Positions 1 through 13,185 are shown, counted from the first letter of the stretch. The stretch: DNA of 64,000 nt from Liolophura sinensis (GCF_032854445.1 NC_088304.1:28405732-28469731); one strand, 5' to 3'. Numbers and translations: made by a program. Notes: generated by a model not told the origin, from the letters alone.

Positions 1-201
1 TTATGAATCGTGTGAGAGGTATGTCAAGTCTTCAAGTTAGTACTTAGCCCCAAAATAATTACGTAATAGTACATTGAACTATAAGTCTGCTGATGTTATA
101 CTTTAACTTTGAACAACTGACTTGGCTGCTGAATTTGGCTAAAATTTAACTACAAATTGTGAGTTAATACCAGTATTAGCTAAGACACTTTTGAACAACT
201 G

Positions 202-690
202 GGCCCTGGTGGTGGAGTGGTTGGCGTGCAAGGGCAGCAATATGACTCACGAACCTCTACCGTAACCTAGTTAGTAGTGTCAGCCTTGAAGTGGGCAGAA
301 CCTGGGCGCCGCGACCCGATAAATGCTGGTCACCCACTGACTGACCAAGAAAAAATTGGTCAGAATTATCTGGTCAAAAGAAAAAACCTGGTTATACGAC
401 CTCGAAACATAATTGTTTGTGCTACTAGTATCTGTGACCATTTTTTTTTTGCTAACACCAAGATATTTCTGCATGACCATGTCCTCATATATCAGACCGA
501 CCAAGTTATTTGTGACCAGTTCGGTCAAAACATTTTTGGTCGAAACAGACCACAAAATAAATTTAGTCGATTCGAAAAACTGCGGAAGGTCGTGGGTTCC
601 CCCTGGGGCCTGTCCGATTTCTATCCTTAATAATGGCTGCCAACATTATAAATATTTATCAGTTCTGCGTAAAACACTAACCAAATAAAT
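202..690 (+). mobile_element. SINE A-like element split by a GACCAA-rich insert
   Basis: A head-like stretch (ggtggagtggttggcgtgcaag, about 205-290) and a 3' part (gcggaaggtcgtgggttccc through taaaacactaaccaaataaa, 581-688) flank unrelated repeat sequence at about 305-580. The head is too diverged to be sure that the two parts belong to one element. Confidence 0.45.
305..580. repeat. GACCAA/TTGGTC-rich repeat, copy 1
   Basis: Shares cccactgactgacca(a/g)gaaaa, ttggtcA(g/a)aat and tggtcaaaag-like blocks with 809-955. The motif TGGTC or GACCA recurs on both strands many times across it. No coding potential. Confidence 0.6.
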
Positions 691-808
691 AAAATGAACA
701 ACAAGACAACAGATTGTGCAGTATTAGAATATATATTCTGCACGTGTATATGTATTAGGTGTGTTTACATTGTACCTTCTTGCCCTTTTATTCAGTGTGA
801 AGGGAATT

Positions 809-955
809 TGGTCGACGGGGCCAAAATAAATGTTGGCCGCCCACTGACTGACCAGGAAAATCTTGGTCAAAATCATGTTGTCAAAAGGAAAAAGCTGGTT
901 CCTCAACCGTTGACCGTAATTGTTTGGGTCACTACTATTTGCGACCAAATATAAC
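809..955. repeat. GACCAA/TTGGTC-rich repeat, copy 2
   Basis: A shorter copy of the preceding repeat: ttggccgcccactgactgac, cttggtcaaaatc and gtcaaaaggaaaaagctggtt. Same orientation. Confidence 0.6.
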
Positions 956-3900
956 ATAACAACAAAATTCAGTCTGTGAAACTGAATTATATAGGCAAGC
1001 AGCCTATTGCTGGTCTGTTAACGTACCACCATACTAACAGTGCTTTGATCTTTGATTTGTTTTAATTCTAGCCCTTTGTCGACGTCCAGTAACGAAAGGC
1101 ATTCAGCATAAAGACTTAATCATGTGTAAGGCTTGGATTTAACATTCTACGTCTTTTAAGGTTAAAATACATTGACTTAAATATATATTCCTTTCCGTAG
1201 TTAAGGGCGAAGAAAAGAGTAACAGTACAAGAGAAACAAAATAAATAAATTCACCAATAATTTATTGTGAAGTTATTTTCAAATTTTGTAGTTTGATTAA
1301 TTGGAGACCACGGTCAGTACTGTACATATATTAACATATATGTATATCTAGATGTAATATCGTTACTTAAGTACAAAATAATGCACTATGTACGAATATT
1401 GTGTCATTTACATATAGGCGTCTGTATCTATATTGTGTAATTAAATACAGTACGCGTATTCTCCACTATTTAATGCTTGCAGAAATGATTAAGACGTGTA
1501 GTTATCGTAATTATGTTCAGTGTTGTAACTTGAAGTATTCTACGGTGAATACTTAGGTTGCATCTTAGATGTATTTAGAAATACAAGAAAAATACACAGT
1601 GCAACCCTCTAACACTACACAAAGTCACCCTGCCAGAACGGCTGTGCTCCCTAGGTCCTGATTCAAGATCTTGCTTTGGCAAGGTTTTACACTAGGTCAG
1701 CTGAGACAGTCTACAGTATGACAGGCTCCATATGTATATGTACAACTCGAGTCCCGGTTACGTCAATCGTAGATTTACCAACATTCCACTTTAGGCAACA
1801 ATGGCCACCATTTGCAAAACCGAAGCAAAATCAATGCATCCCTTTATGTTTTATTTCCAATCTTCTATCATATTATGACATATTTTGTATGTCGGTGGAA
1901 CTATGACGCTCTAAACGGACGTTATGAGCCTGGATGTATGAGCAAGGGGTCACCCGAATGCTTTCAGAAGATTATTAAATGGTAAGCATCATATACAAAG
2001 TTTTCGCATCGTTGTTGTTCTTGTAACATTAATTTTTGTCAACTTTGTTGTTGTTCTTGTAACATTAATTTTTGTCAACTTCTATAGATTACTAATAGGC
2101 CTACCGGGTCATGGGGTATTATATGTTCACAAATAAAATTATAGTGATTGTTTTTTACTACCTCACAGTCAAACATAGAAAGAAAATAAACATCATGCCA
2201 AACCCCTTGCGGTGTCAGCACACATGCGAACACGTACCATTTCCTCTGCAAGTCAAAGTTGGTTTCTAGTCCTATGTGTTAGTTCGAATCATAGTTGTAT
2301 ATTCTATACAACTATATATACTATTATATATACCAGATAAGTACTAACAGTAACAACTTCCATGGAGGCTGGTTTTTAACGAAGCCAGCGTTTATAATGC
2401 TTGAGAGTGTGGCCCTGTGAGGAGTTTCTCATCCAACACTTATTTCTTCACATCCCCCCCCCCCGCCATTTCCTATAAAATTATTATCACTATTATTTTT
2501 AAATCGAAAACCGTAATGGACCAGTGAGTCACTTATCTTATATATAAAACTGACCACAGAATACCATCAAAGATGTTAATGAATGATTACAAGATTAGGC
2601 GCAAAAGAAACTAACAACTTGAGCTTGAAAACAACTTCATATATTTTGGGTATGAAATTCAAATTTCACTCAACCTAAAAGGCGGCCAAATTCTCACAAG
2701 ATCAAAATATTTTGCCAGTTTTAAGAACTATGTTGAACCCCATGTTAATCAATAATCCCCTTCTCGATGCTCATTGTGAAAAGATTGATCTTCAAAGAAT
2801 TGACACCATTCTACCACGTGATAGCAAGGGCAGCTATAGAATTCACGAGATTTTGATGTACACGCCCCATTGCACCCTGCAAACTATACCATGATACAGA
2901 CTCACTGTGCAGAACTTTTTCTTCATTTTCAACGTAAATTCCTATCCTGTTATAGATATGCCTATTATTAAATATTGTAAATATACAGCTAAAAATGTTA
3001 CACATTTTCTGAATATTTCTGAAAACTTCTGAATTCAGATCACGCATTTTCCTCTCAAAAAAAGATAAAATTTAATTATTATCATTTATCATAGTGAGAA
3101 AAGCGACAATTGTTTAAGATTACCTTGCATAGAGCTTGTCAGTCAGATACTGTCTCAAAATTGAGACATTTTGTCTTGTTCAAGAGAAGTAACAAAAAGT
3201 TAAAACATTAAGACATTTTCCCATGCTCGAAACAACGAAGTTTTTAAAAATAATTAAAGAATAATTAAATCTAAGAAAAATAATTAAATCTAAGAAAGTT
3301 ATTATCGCTGAAAGGGCACCTTTCTTGAAATTTAAACCTTTCCGGTGGCTACTGACGAAATGTTGCATTTCCCAAGAGTTTGCCAAGAGTTAGCGGATGA
3401 AAAAAAAAGTTACAAATGTTACATTTGTAACTTTTTGTGTTCCACAGTAACCGGCAGCTGAATTGATGTTGTGGCTAGCCATTTTTTGGAATTACCAGAA
3501 ACCACCGAGCTCTAAAAGTACAGCACTTGCCATGCAGAGAAGACCAGATGAGGGTACGCGTATTTGTTACTTCATGACTCCTTACATTGTGGCACATTCA
3601 TGATGTAGCAACAAAAAGGATGGGTTGTAAAATACTTAGCGTCACACATAAGAATAAAACAACAAGCGTAATACTTACTATTTTTGGAATGGTGAATTAT
3701 AGAATTTCTGTCTATTGCGGTGCTTGTCTGCTTTCCTCATTGATAATGCAGTAACATAGCATTCGGTATCAATCAAATAAATAAAGACGTCTCTTTAGCT
3801 TTTTGTTAATGCTGATTTTTTTTTCTTTTTCAGACCGGAAGGCCATGGAGGAAAGCTGTTCAGTATACAGATACATTCTGGATGTGTTTGGGGATGAAGG

Positions 3901-4200
3901 GCACAAAAGATAGTAAGAAATGCTGTTATACACGGAACTCGGTTGTTTTCGATCAAATGGACAGGCCAGAAAAGAAACATGTTCATGCAGACACAACAGC
4001 GGTGTGTGGCTGCCCACGTTTGTAGAAAGCAGTGCACACAGTTTTAAGACTGCATTCTGTTCGTATTGTACAGTACATAGTGTGGATGTTGCACAATTTC
4101 AAACTATGAACTTTATCCAGATGACGTTCCTTGGACTACTGTGCATAAAGCCCCATGTCATATCTATAGATCATAGGAGAGGTCCCCCAAAATCTGTTTC
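956..4200. other. Unassigned intergenic DNA
   Basis: AT-rich, with no convincing coding frame. It contains a 36-bp tandem pair at 2011-2082 (gttgttgttcttgtaacatt...), a short C run at 2454-2464, a small tandem repeat of aataattaaatctaagaaa at about 3260-3300, and a hairpin at 3405-3435. Confidence 0.6.
3405..3435. repeat. Perfect 14-bp hairpin
   Basis: aaaagttacaaatg, a 3-base loop (tta), then catttgtaactttt. No role is evident. Confidence 0.8.
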
Positions 4201-4211
4201 ATATATATGGG

Positions 4212-4495
4212 TTCTGGTCATGCGTGATGTACACACAGGAGCGGCCTCCCTAAATCTGATGTATACATATTAGTGTTCTACCCATGCCTGATGTACACAC
4301 AGGAGCGGTCTTCCTAAATCTGATGTATACATTCTAGTGTTCTACCCATGCCTGATGTACACACAGGAGCGGTCTCCCTAAATCTGATGTATACATATTA
4401 GTGTTCTACCCATACCTGATGCATGCACAGGAATGGTGCCTCTAAATCGGATGTACACATATTTGTGTTTTACCCATGCCTGATGTATACATACA
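4212..4495. repeat. 64-bp tandem array
   Basis: Copies of gatgtacacacaggagcggt...tgtatacatattagtgttctacccatgcct start at 4226, 4290, 4354 and 4418, with a partial copy at 4482, a constant period of 64 bp. Later units are more diverged. Confidence 0.9.
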
Positions 4496-4513
4496 CGTGT
4501 GTTCTTTCAATAA

Positions 4514-4723
4514 TAATCCGTGGCCGAGGGGATAAGCACGCAAGTGCGGCGTAAAGACACGGGAGCCTCTCCAACCGTACGAGTGAAGGACTGGCAGCAA
4601 CGTGCGGGTGGTGGTGGGTTTTTCTGGAGCTCTGTCCGGTTTCCTCCCACCGTAATGTTAGTCGCCGACATATAAGTGAAATATTCTTGAGTACGGGGTA
4701 AAACACCAGTTAAATAAATAAAT
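4514..4723 (+). mobile_element. SINE A
   Basis: tggccgaggggataagcacg head, cagcaacgtgcgggtggtgg, ccggtttcctcccaccgtaa, gaaatattcttgagtacggg and an (AAAT) tail. The middle is shortened. Confidence 0.8.
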
Positions 4724-5135
4724 CAATTTTAACAGCACAGGTTTCCATAATGCTGAAAATATGATCTAGCCGGCCTCCTCAAAGTTGTTAAAATAATACA
4801 CCACAATAATACAAAATAAACAAAAACGAAAGTTTTAGTTTTACAGAATCCATGCTAACAATCCACATAATGCTGAAGACAATTTGGTAGATCTCTCCGA
4901 TGCTGAAAATATAATAGATGCTTTTTCAGATGCTTATATAAAATACCGACACGATTTTTCTTAGACTGAAATAATGATTTCTACGATTAAAAATTAGTAC
5001 CGGTAGTTAGGTTAGGGCATATTATATAGCCACGAAATGAAAGTTTGGGATAATTCATGACATTCACAATACCCTTACATTTTGTGTCAATGTCTTTCTT
5101 AATGGCAAGGAAAAGGGTTACAAGAGAAATTCCTG

Positions 5136-5159
5136 TTATATATATATATAACTATATAG

Positions 5160-5227
<68 letters not shown>

Positions 5228-5228
5228 C
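5136..5228. repeat. (TA)n microsatellite and T run
   Basis: About 75 bp of TA with two interruptions, then 15 T. The YIYIYI frame across it is not a gene. Confidence 0.95.
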
Positions 5229-5338
5229 ATTCACTTAATGTCAAATGATAAAAACTGCTTTCAGAATGCCACGATGGCTCATCCCAAACTGAGATGTTAA
5301 AGAACCATTTTAGCCCAGATAGTTCTACTGTTGAATGA

Positions 5339-5696
5339 CCGGCCCGGATAGCACAGTTGGTAGAGCGTCCGTTTCGGGACCGGTAGATCCAGGATCAATC
5401 CTTGGTCGAGTCACACCTAAGACTTTAAAAGAGGAAGTTGTAACTTCCTCGCTTGGCGTTCAGCATGAAGGGGATAGTGCAACGACCTAATCAGTATAAT
5501 GGCTCGGGCGGGGCGGCTTACTTGCCTTCGGTAAGTCGTCTCAGTGATGCAGCACTAATTAAAAGAGCGGTGGAAATCCGTCCTGCAACAAGGAGGCACA
5601 TTACACGTACATGCACCCTAATCATTACTTCGTCGTCATATGACTGAAAAATTGTTGAGTACGACGTTAAACCCCAAGCACTCACTCACTCACTCT
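5339..5696 (+). mobile_element. SINE B, longest copy
   Basis: ggcccggatagcacagttgg (A box TAGCACAGTTGG), B-box-like aggatcaatcc, then acttcctcgcttggcgttca, agtataatggctcgggcggg, gagcggtggaaatccgtcct, and gtacgacgttaaaccccaag ending in (CACT)n. Other copies lie at 19.4, 20.1 and 23.6 kb. Confidence 0.88.
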
Positions 5697-5699
5697 ACT

Positions 5700-7790
5700 G
5701 TTGAATGAAATGGTTTCCTGCCCAGCACAACTACCATTCATTCATATACCATGCATGAATTTTCTCACATCTTCATATAATCCTACTGATATCGAGTGTT
5801 TACAGAAACAAAATTTTTGACTAAGCTCATTCACGCAGATGACGTGGTCTTCTGAGCAGGAGAAGTCATAATAGCATTCGGAAATGACCGAACATTTTGT
5901 TTTTTGCACTGAACTGTACTACATGGCCTTTGAATTACCCAAGAAGTTTTAACATATCTGTATGTGATAACCGTATGTTTATACTATGTGCCCATGTCGC
6001 ATACCAGTATGTGCGCAGCAGAATAGCTCTTTAACTCATTTGTCAGCATATATAAGAAGTAACAACTACACATTTTTATGTGTCATGCACTTTATCGACT
6101 TGATTTAATGTCTCTAGTTATGTTAACAATCACATGTACATCTGATAATCGAATCTTAATCTGTGGATTCAGTGAGTTACTTTAGGTCACTTACGGCACT
6201 CCAAGCCTAGCCTAGCATTATACACAGTGGAAGCTTTACCATGTCTAGGGCCATATGAAACGGTAAAGTAAATTAAATAAAACGTGAATAACCTATAGTT
6301 TCTACGGGAAGTGACAGTTTGGACTGGTTTGTGATATTTATATTGGCATTCCGTTAAGACTTACGGTTTTCTCGTTATGCAACATAGTACCGATTTTCAA
6401 ATCCAGAGAATTGAATAGTTTGCAGCCTGTTTCTGGCGTCAATAGAGGAAGTGGTATTTCGTCTGACAGTTTACAGCTTAGTGTCGTTTATCGATATTTT
6501 ACAGCTTAATACTGATATTACGTTACAATTTATCATGTTTGACAAAATATATTTAAGATACATAATATTAAGCTTTCAGAGTTCAAAGATGGGCATCACC
6601 TTTCTGTACGATGGGATCTGGCAGTTTGCGGTATTTTACAAATGAAAACTGTTTTTTAACTTTTCTATGTCATTTTACGATTACGCACGTGTGTAAATCG
6701 GCATCTTGTGCAGGCAACCGAAGATCAGTGTATATGTTTCAAACATTTATTAGATGACAAATAAACTGGTTATTTAACACAATGTACAACATTCATCGGG
6801 ATGTGAGGTCATACTTCCTGAGGCTCGCGGCTACACCAACATATAATGTTCATTGCTATTGTTCAGGAGTCAAGGCGCTGAGGCTTGTGAAGCCAGGCCG
6901 CAAGTCGGTGGTACCGCTGAACTGTCACCTACGCTGTCTACAATGGCGCGCGGCTGCAGGGAGCAAACAACTGTTATACGAGAGTGAGAGCAAACAGGTT
7001 ATGTTGTCTCCGAGCAGTCACATGATTCGTCACTTGATTTTCGGGGGAAAGAGAAACACATAAATACCCCCACCCCTCTTCCCACTTAATGAATGCACAT
7101 GTTGTGCTGAGTATCTGCAATCACCTTCAGAGAAGTGATATAGTATAGTGCGATATAGTATGGCAGTCAGAAATCCATCTGACCAGTTTATCTTGATCAG
7201 GTAATGTACCGCTTTCGCTTTTCCAGCCGAACTCTCACCTAGGTCAGATGAATGCCCATCCATAGCAGGACTGTGTATCCCTAACAAACAAGGTCAATAT
7301 TTGAATTTTGTCAGAAAATATTTTCTGGTCAGTACCTTTCACCCAATAGGCAAAAACAAAGAATCGTTCCATTTAGCACCAGACATGGTTTTAGAAAATT
7401 TACAGGATATATAGCGCTGCCTGTTTTACACAAAGAAATTGAGACACCTTGTGTGAACTGATCTGTTTTGGAAACTTTTAATTTGAGGTGTTGGCTATTC
7501 TCAAAGCAGGTAATGTCTGACAACGACAAGTGAACTGATAGATCAAACTTACAACTTAAAGGCGTGAATTCACCGCAGCGTAAAAAAAGTCAAATAAGGC
7601 AGTTCTCCAGACTATCTTAAAGAGTAAGTCCAAGAAAGGGCCGAAAACTTCATGTAAACAGAGCATATACGTTACAAAATGGAAATCCAACGTAAAGACC
7701 ATGGGATAAACACACAATTCACAAATTGTCCTAGACAGGTACTTCGCCAGGTTAGCGAACACGAACATAGGTTACACAGAACTGGAACAG
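5700..7790. other. Unassigned DNA
   Basis: No credible gene, RNA or repeat. Frames of 60-93 codons at 6451-6645 and 6782-7063 lack recognisable domains. Confidence 0.5.
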
Positions 7791-8039
7791 TCAAGCCTTT
7801 GAATGACGTCACACCCGCAGAGCACAACACAGGGTAAATACAGGCGTGGAGGTATAATCCACTTCAGATCAGTCACAGCTCCCGCAGAAGCTCACAAACG
7901 AGCCGTTCAGAGACGTAGAGTAATGTCACCTTGTGGCAGAACGAACGTCCTTTGCAAAACTGAAAACTTCAGTTTAGAGTCCTTGACGACCTTGTCGGTC
8001 AGGTGAGGTCAGCGTGTTAAACAAACTACACAGTCAACA

Positions 8040-8489
8040 CTGTATAATCATAATAAAGATCCGAACACCAATAAACGTGACTTCCGCAGAAATTCACATA
8101 AACCAGACATCAGTACTACTGTGGTACACAAACGGTGTCGGCATAAAAATCTGTCCTCCCAAACGAAACTGGCATCACCAGCTCATATCAATATAATGGA
8201 CTCGATACGAGAGCGTCGCACACTCTCCTGGCTCCCAGTGGATGCAGCAAAAATACCTCCACTCTGCACAGAAAACACGGCTTATATACGGTCCAGGTGG
8301 ATTCAACTATTCTTAGACACAGAATTAACAGCCAATGAACAGCCAGTTAAATAAACAGAGCATTGAACAAGGTGCTTTCGGCCAGGTCCGCGCTGTACAT
8401 ATATAACAGGGCCTGTTATGCTTATAACATACAACACAAAGGTCCGCAGACTAACAGTACATGAAAACGTTAAATAGTCATACATAACA
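8040..8489 (-). mobile_element. Possible solo LTR
   Basis: Read on the minus strand it begins TGTTATGTATG at 8489 and could end ATTATACA at 8040. A promoter-like TATATAAG lies at 8289-8282, followed by a G/C-richer transcribed-looking stretch and an AATAAA-poor, T-rich end. No target-site duplication was found, and no gag-pol is nearby. It could instead be an ordinary promoter region. Confidence 0.25.
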
Positions 8490-10932
8490 AACTGGATAAC
8501 TGGTTGCCTGAGTAGCTGGGGTGTGTGTAATTATTTTGCATCCCTAAGCAACAGCACCGAACAAGGATGATTATTTCCTGCCTCATTTAGAAAAAGGATT
8601 TTCCAAGCCAGCATGCACATAAGCCATGCGAATACTGTGCCAGTAAAATGTACTTCAATGGTATACTTTTTAGGGTACATGCCCAAGAACTTAGGTTGAC
8701 CGTCAAAATCTGGACCTTTCCATGCCGGCTGCTGGGAGGGGTGCCTAACAACGCCAAGGGGACGTCACTCACGGCCTCATCACCTGTCTCCTTGTGTCCT
8801 CTCGCCCAGAATTTCACACTTTCATCATTAAAACTCATACCCGCCCAAAGCTTAGACAATTTCCATCATTTTGATACCAAGCAAGCACCTGTACACCAAA
8901 AACGGTAGGCTGGCAGCAAAAAAAGACTTTACACTCTAAAATACACAGAACTACAATTGTCCCTACCGCAAAACGGAAGTTATAATGGGGGTCTGTGTCC
9001 AATTTTTGTGAACATACTAACGAGACAAGACGTACCTATACTTTCACCGCAATGGAACGAGTCAAGTAAGTACCTTTTGCCCATTGCGAAGCCATATTTA
9101 ATCTGTGGTTCATCACAATTATATCGAGAGCATTTATGCACTTGGCGTTAAAGTGAAAAACCGCATCTGACTGATGTTTATGTTTACTGAAAGACTACCA
9201 TTCAAAGCCTCTTAATTTGTCTTTAAATATTCTTTTTGATGTTTTTCAACCCAGTTAAAGTTTCGTGAAACGTCGTCTTGACACAACTTCAGCACATCTC
9301 CATTATCCACAGCACAGACATCACGTCTGCTCTAGTTCTCTAACGTCGATGGTATTTTCCGTATAATAATTTAATCAGTAGTAAGTGATAAATATAACTT
9401 TCTCGGAAAGTGTATATACTGGAAGAATATTTCTTCCACCCTTTGTACTGTTGATACAGTAGGCCTACTTTATTATTTACAAAGACCATCAGCGACCCTG
9501 ATTAAACAGCCTAACTGCAGATGCGCGGTCGGGATATTCCTGATTCAGTCGAGAACTCCCCGGAGGGTTTATGATGATGGTTTTAACCCCTAATAAATGT
9601 TTACAAAATTCCTAAAAAAATGTTGTACAACTAGATCCATTCTCAGTTCTGAAACAAATGGCAATAAATCTAAGCAACACAGAGCCTGGTCTAGGCATTC
9701 CACTGTCCCTGGATTTTATGCTTCAATTTGTAGCGGTGGATTCCAAGATAAAAGTAGTGCTGACCCAGCCATCGCGGACGTCAGAGAAAGTACCTCTGCT
9801 TGAACACGGAGTTTCAATAATTTTACTTTATTTTATAAAGAAAAACAGAAAAAGCATCTCTTGTATGTTAGAAATAGAAGCAAAATTTAATTTATTTAGT
9901 TGCAATAAATTCTGAGAAAAAATATATCTACCATAAGATTAATTAATTTTAAGCCTTGTCCGGTTAGAGGCTGTCTTTTCATTCCTATAAAAGCTCTTCA
10001 TCCCTAATAAATTTTGCACTGACTCTGATATTTGTTATTATAAAAATGCTGACTAAACGCTAAAATGAACGATAGAAGTTCCCTTCTTTTTTCCCCTTTG
10101 GACACCTGTTTCGTGTGAGTGAAGATATAGGCCGTGTAGTACTAAATGTAAATGAAAACACGAACTAATTGTTAATTATTATCACGGAGCCGCTGTCCAT
10201 AAATCGCTATGTGGGGAGCTAGCGGGGAAGTGGCTCAGTGATCACAAAAATAAATCCAGAAGATAGTGTTATAACGTAACAACAACTATGCACAATTTAT
10301 TAATGGTCGGAACATCCAATATAACCGATTAAATGACATGAGATAGTCTCCTTAATGCCTACCAGAACACACTCTGGATTTGCAGTGTAGGAGGACACAA
10401 ACCTACTAACGTGACAGTAAGTTCTTATCTGCCTTACCAATTTAAGGTAAGGCCTTTTATACTAAATCAAATGTTTAATTAGAACCTGTTCTCTCACTCA
10501 TTTGACCAGTACCTGACACGCTCTGACTTGCTAGACAGGCAGGTAAAAGAAAGTTATGGGATTAGTTATAAAAAACATCTGGCTGCACACGCGTGCTAGG
10601 GCACTATTATATGCTGACCTCATTAAAGCTGGTGTCCTTAATCCCTCCATGGAGACAATCTTTAGGCCACAGAATGCTAAGGTCCTTCAGGCTGTTGCCT
10701 CCTTCATGATGCGCTGTAATAGGCTCTGACACCTCAGTAAGCATTTTTTGTTAACCTTTGTTAATCTTTGACTGTCTATTGTTTGACCCTCAATGTCAAC
10801 CCCAAACTATGGTGTGACTCCGTGTCCTCTGTTAATATCCCTCCTCAAGAGTTATGTTGTTTAGTCATTCATATTTGACTGTTTGGCGGTGTGTATTTAC
10901 TGAGACAAACCCAGACATGTATGCATATTATA

Positions 10933-10935
<3 letters not shown>
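8490..10935. other. Unassigned DNA
   Basis: Several frames of 60-90 codons (8648-8908, 8957-9151, 9658-9915) show no domain, signal peptide or paired splice sites. Nothing else stands out. Confidence 0.5.

Positions 10936-11008
<73 letters not shown>
10936..11008. repeat. (TA)n microsatellite
   Basis: Uninterrupted TA for about 70 bp, abutting the left arm of the inverted repeat. Confidence 0.95.
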
Positions 11009-11010
<2 letters not shown>

Positions 11011-11161
11011 GGTAATTGGGTGTCAACCCCACTGATAGGTTTGCGGGTGAGCCAAACCATGCACACGATTTGGCTTGGACTAATAGGCCTGTTGTTCAAA
11101 AATCTCACAGCTTGCGCCGGCAGATGTTTTTATATATATATATGTATATATATAACTCGTC

Positions 11162-11218
<57 letters not shown>

Positions 11219-11269
11219 GATGTTTTATATATATATATAAGTTATATATATATATATATATAACTCGTC

Positions 11270-11357
<88 letters not shown>

Positions 11358-11473
11358 GCCGGCGCAAGCTGTGAGATTATTGAACAACAGGCCTATTAGT
11401 CCAAGCCAAATCGTGTGCATGGTTTGGCTCACCCGCAAACCTATCAGTGGGCTGACACACAATTACCAGATTA
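11009..11473. repeat. Near-perfect inverted repeat with TA-rich loop
   Basis: Arms 11009-11127 and 11354-11473 (about 118 bp) are reverse complements with only a few differences (for example gggtgtcaacccc against gtgtgtcagccc). The loop, 11128-11353, is almost wholly TA with repeated taactcgtcatg and atgttttatat. taactcgtcatg also occurs outside at 11598. Confidence 0.9.
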
Positions 11474-11691
11474 TTGCAAGGGACATAGTAAATACAGTGT
11501 CGCCATTAATTCCACCCTGGTGACAATAAGCTAAGACGCACCATGTGACAACTGCACCGAAATCGTACGTGCATCTTACATTTGGCCGTCTATCATTAAC
11601 TCGTCATGATATATGTAATATGTAGCGATATTATAAGGCTAAAACTTACATTTGTAATGTATTGATTATTTACTGGGTTGGTGGGTGCTCC

Positions 11692-11921
11692 CTGGCTGAG
11701 GAGCACGCCCGCGAGGATCAGTGACCCAGGAACCTCTCACCAGTGCCGTCGCTGTCAGTTCAAGCCCAGCTGGCTTCCTCTCCGGTCCTTCAACAGCCTT
11801 CGGATAGTCATGGGTTTCCCCTGGGCTCAGTCCGGTTTCCTTTCACCATATTGCTGGCGGCCGTAGTATAAATGAAATATGGTTGAGTACGGCGTAAAAT
11901 CAATCAAATAAATAAATAAAT
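11692..11921 (+). mobile_element. SINE A
   Basis: tggctgaggagcacgcccgc head, agttcaagcccagctggctt, ctgggctcagtccggtttcc and gagtacggcgtaaaatcaat with (AAAT)n. Confidence 0.82.
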
Positions 11922-11924
11922 ATT

Positions 11925-12750
11925 AGATTGGTATTTGAAGCTCTGCTCAAGAATTTTTCCACTCTGCAGCATCTGGTACAGACAAATATATTTCAGTGTG
12001 GCTGGAGTAGGCAATCCTTATTCCATTTCATGACATACATCGGTAACACTGATATGGAGTAGCTTCGGTGTATGTTTTGAGCTTTAAGACGCACTTTTGT
12101 CATACAACAGGAAAAGAGTAGTAAAACAAAAAACCGAAAAAGAAGTGGCCTGACGATGGTGTCGACAGTCGTCAATAACAGCAATAGTCAGTTTCGCTTC
12201 TTAAGGTGCACAGTTTCTTGCAATGGGACCGATTCCCCGCATTATTATACCAGGTTTTTGGCCTTTTGTCACTTTACCTCGCTCAGAGTTTTGCTCTGAC
12301 CGCTGATGTTTTCATAGGAAACTTTGTATATAGGAAAATTTTAAAGTTCTAAATTATTTCTCAAAAAATATAAACCTTCACCGTTTTTCTTAGGTAAAAT
12401 ATTACATTAAACCAACAAAAAACAGGTTCTTTCTATCTGAAAATTGTCCCCTTGTTTCCAGGTGATTACAAAAACGGTATTTTACTCCCATTGTTAATTA
12501 TGAGTCTATATCTAACATCGCATTACTTTTATCGCCGTGTATTGCGTGAATTAGCCATGTTGTACAAATTTGTGTATATGACATACAATGTACGTATACA
12601 TAGGTGGATACATGGCTGGATACGTGGCATTCTCAGGTTTTGTACGTATACATAGCTGGTTAAATGTAGGGTGAAAATTGTGGTGCGACACTCAACCACC
12701 TCTTTCAAGCAATTCAGTATGCACAGGTTCCATCTTACTGTGGAGGAAAT
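11925..12750. other. Unassigned DNA
   Basis: No supported gene. Contains a short direct repeat of tacgtatacatag(c/g)tgg(t/a)ta near 12590-12660. Confidence 0.5.
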
Positions 12751-12754
12751 GCGA

Positions 12755-13185
12755 TAAAGTAGAACATACCCAGCCTCCTCACCGCGGTGCTTCTGAGCGT
12801 CATCTACATATTCCGTACCTGACGATATCCGGGACCCAGTATATAATCATGTCATAAAAGTATAACATACCCAGCCTTCTCACCGCTGTGCTTCTGAGCG
12901 TCATCTACATATTCCGTACATGATATAATCCGGGACCCAGTATATAATCATGTCATAAGAGTATAACATACTCAGCCTTCTCACCGCTGTGCTTCTGAGC
13001 GTCATCTACATATTCCGTACCTGACGATATCCGGGACCCAATGTATAATCATGTCATAAAAGTAGAACATTCCCAGCCTTCTCACCGCTGTGCTTCTGAG
13101 CGTCATCTACATATTCCGTACCTGATAATATCCGGGACCCAGTATATAATCATGTCATAAAAGTAGAACATTCCCTGGTTTCGCT
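12755..13185. repeat. 101-bp tandem array
   Basis: Four full units and a partial: the mark (g/t)a(g/t)aacat(a/t)cccagcc recurs at 12761, 12862, 12963, 13064 and 13165, exactly 101 bp apart. The unit includes gcttctgagcgtcatctaca and ccgggacccagtatataatc. Low divergence suggests a recent origin. Confidence 0.93.

Noticed and set aside
10891-11523. 210-codon plus-strand frame rich in YIYIYI
   Set aside because: It is translated TA microsatellite joined to both arms of an inverted repeat, with no domain and no splice or start context.
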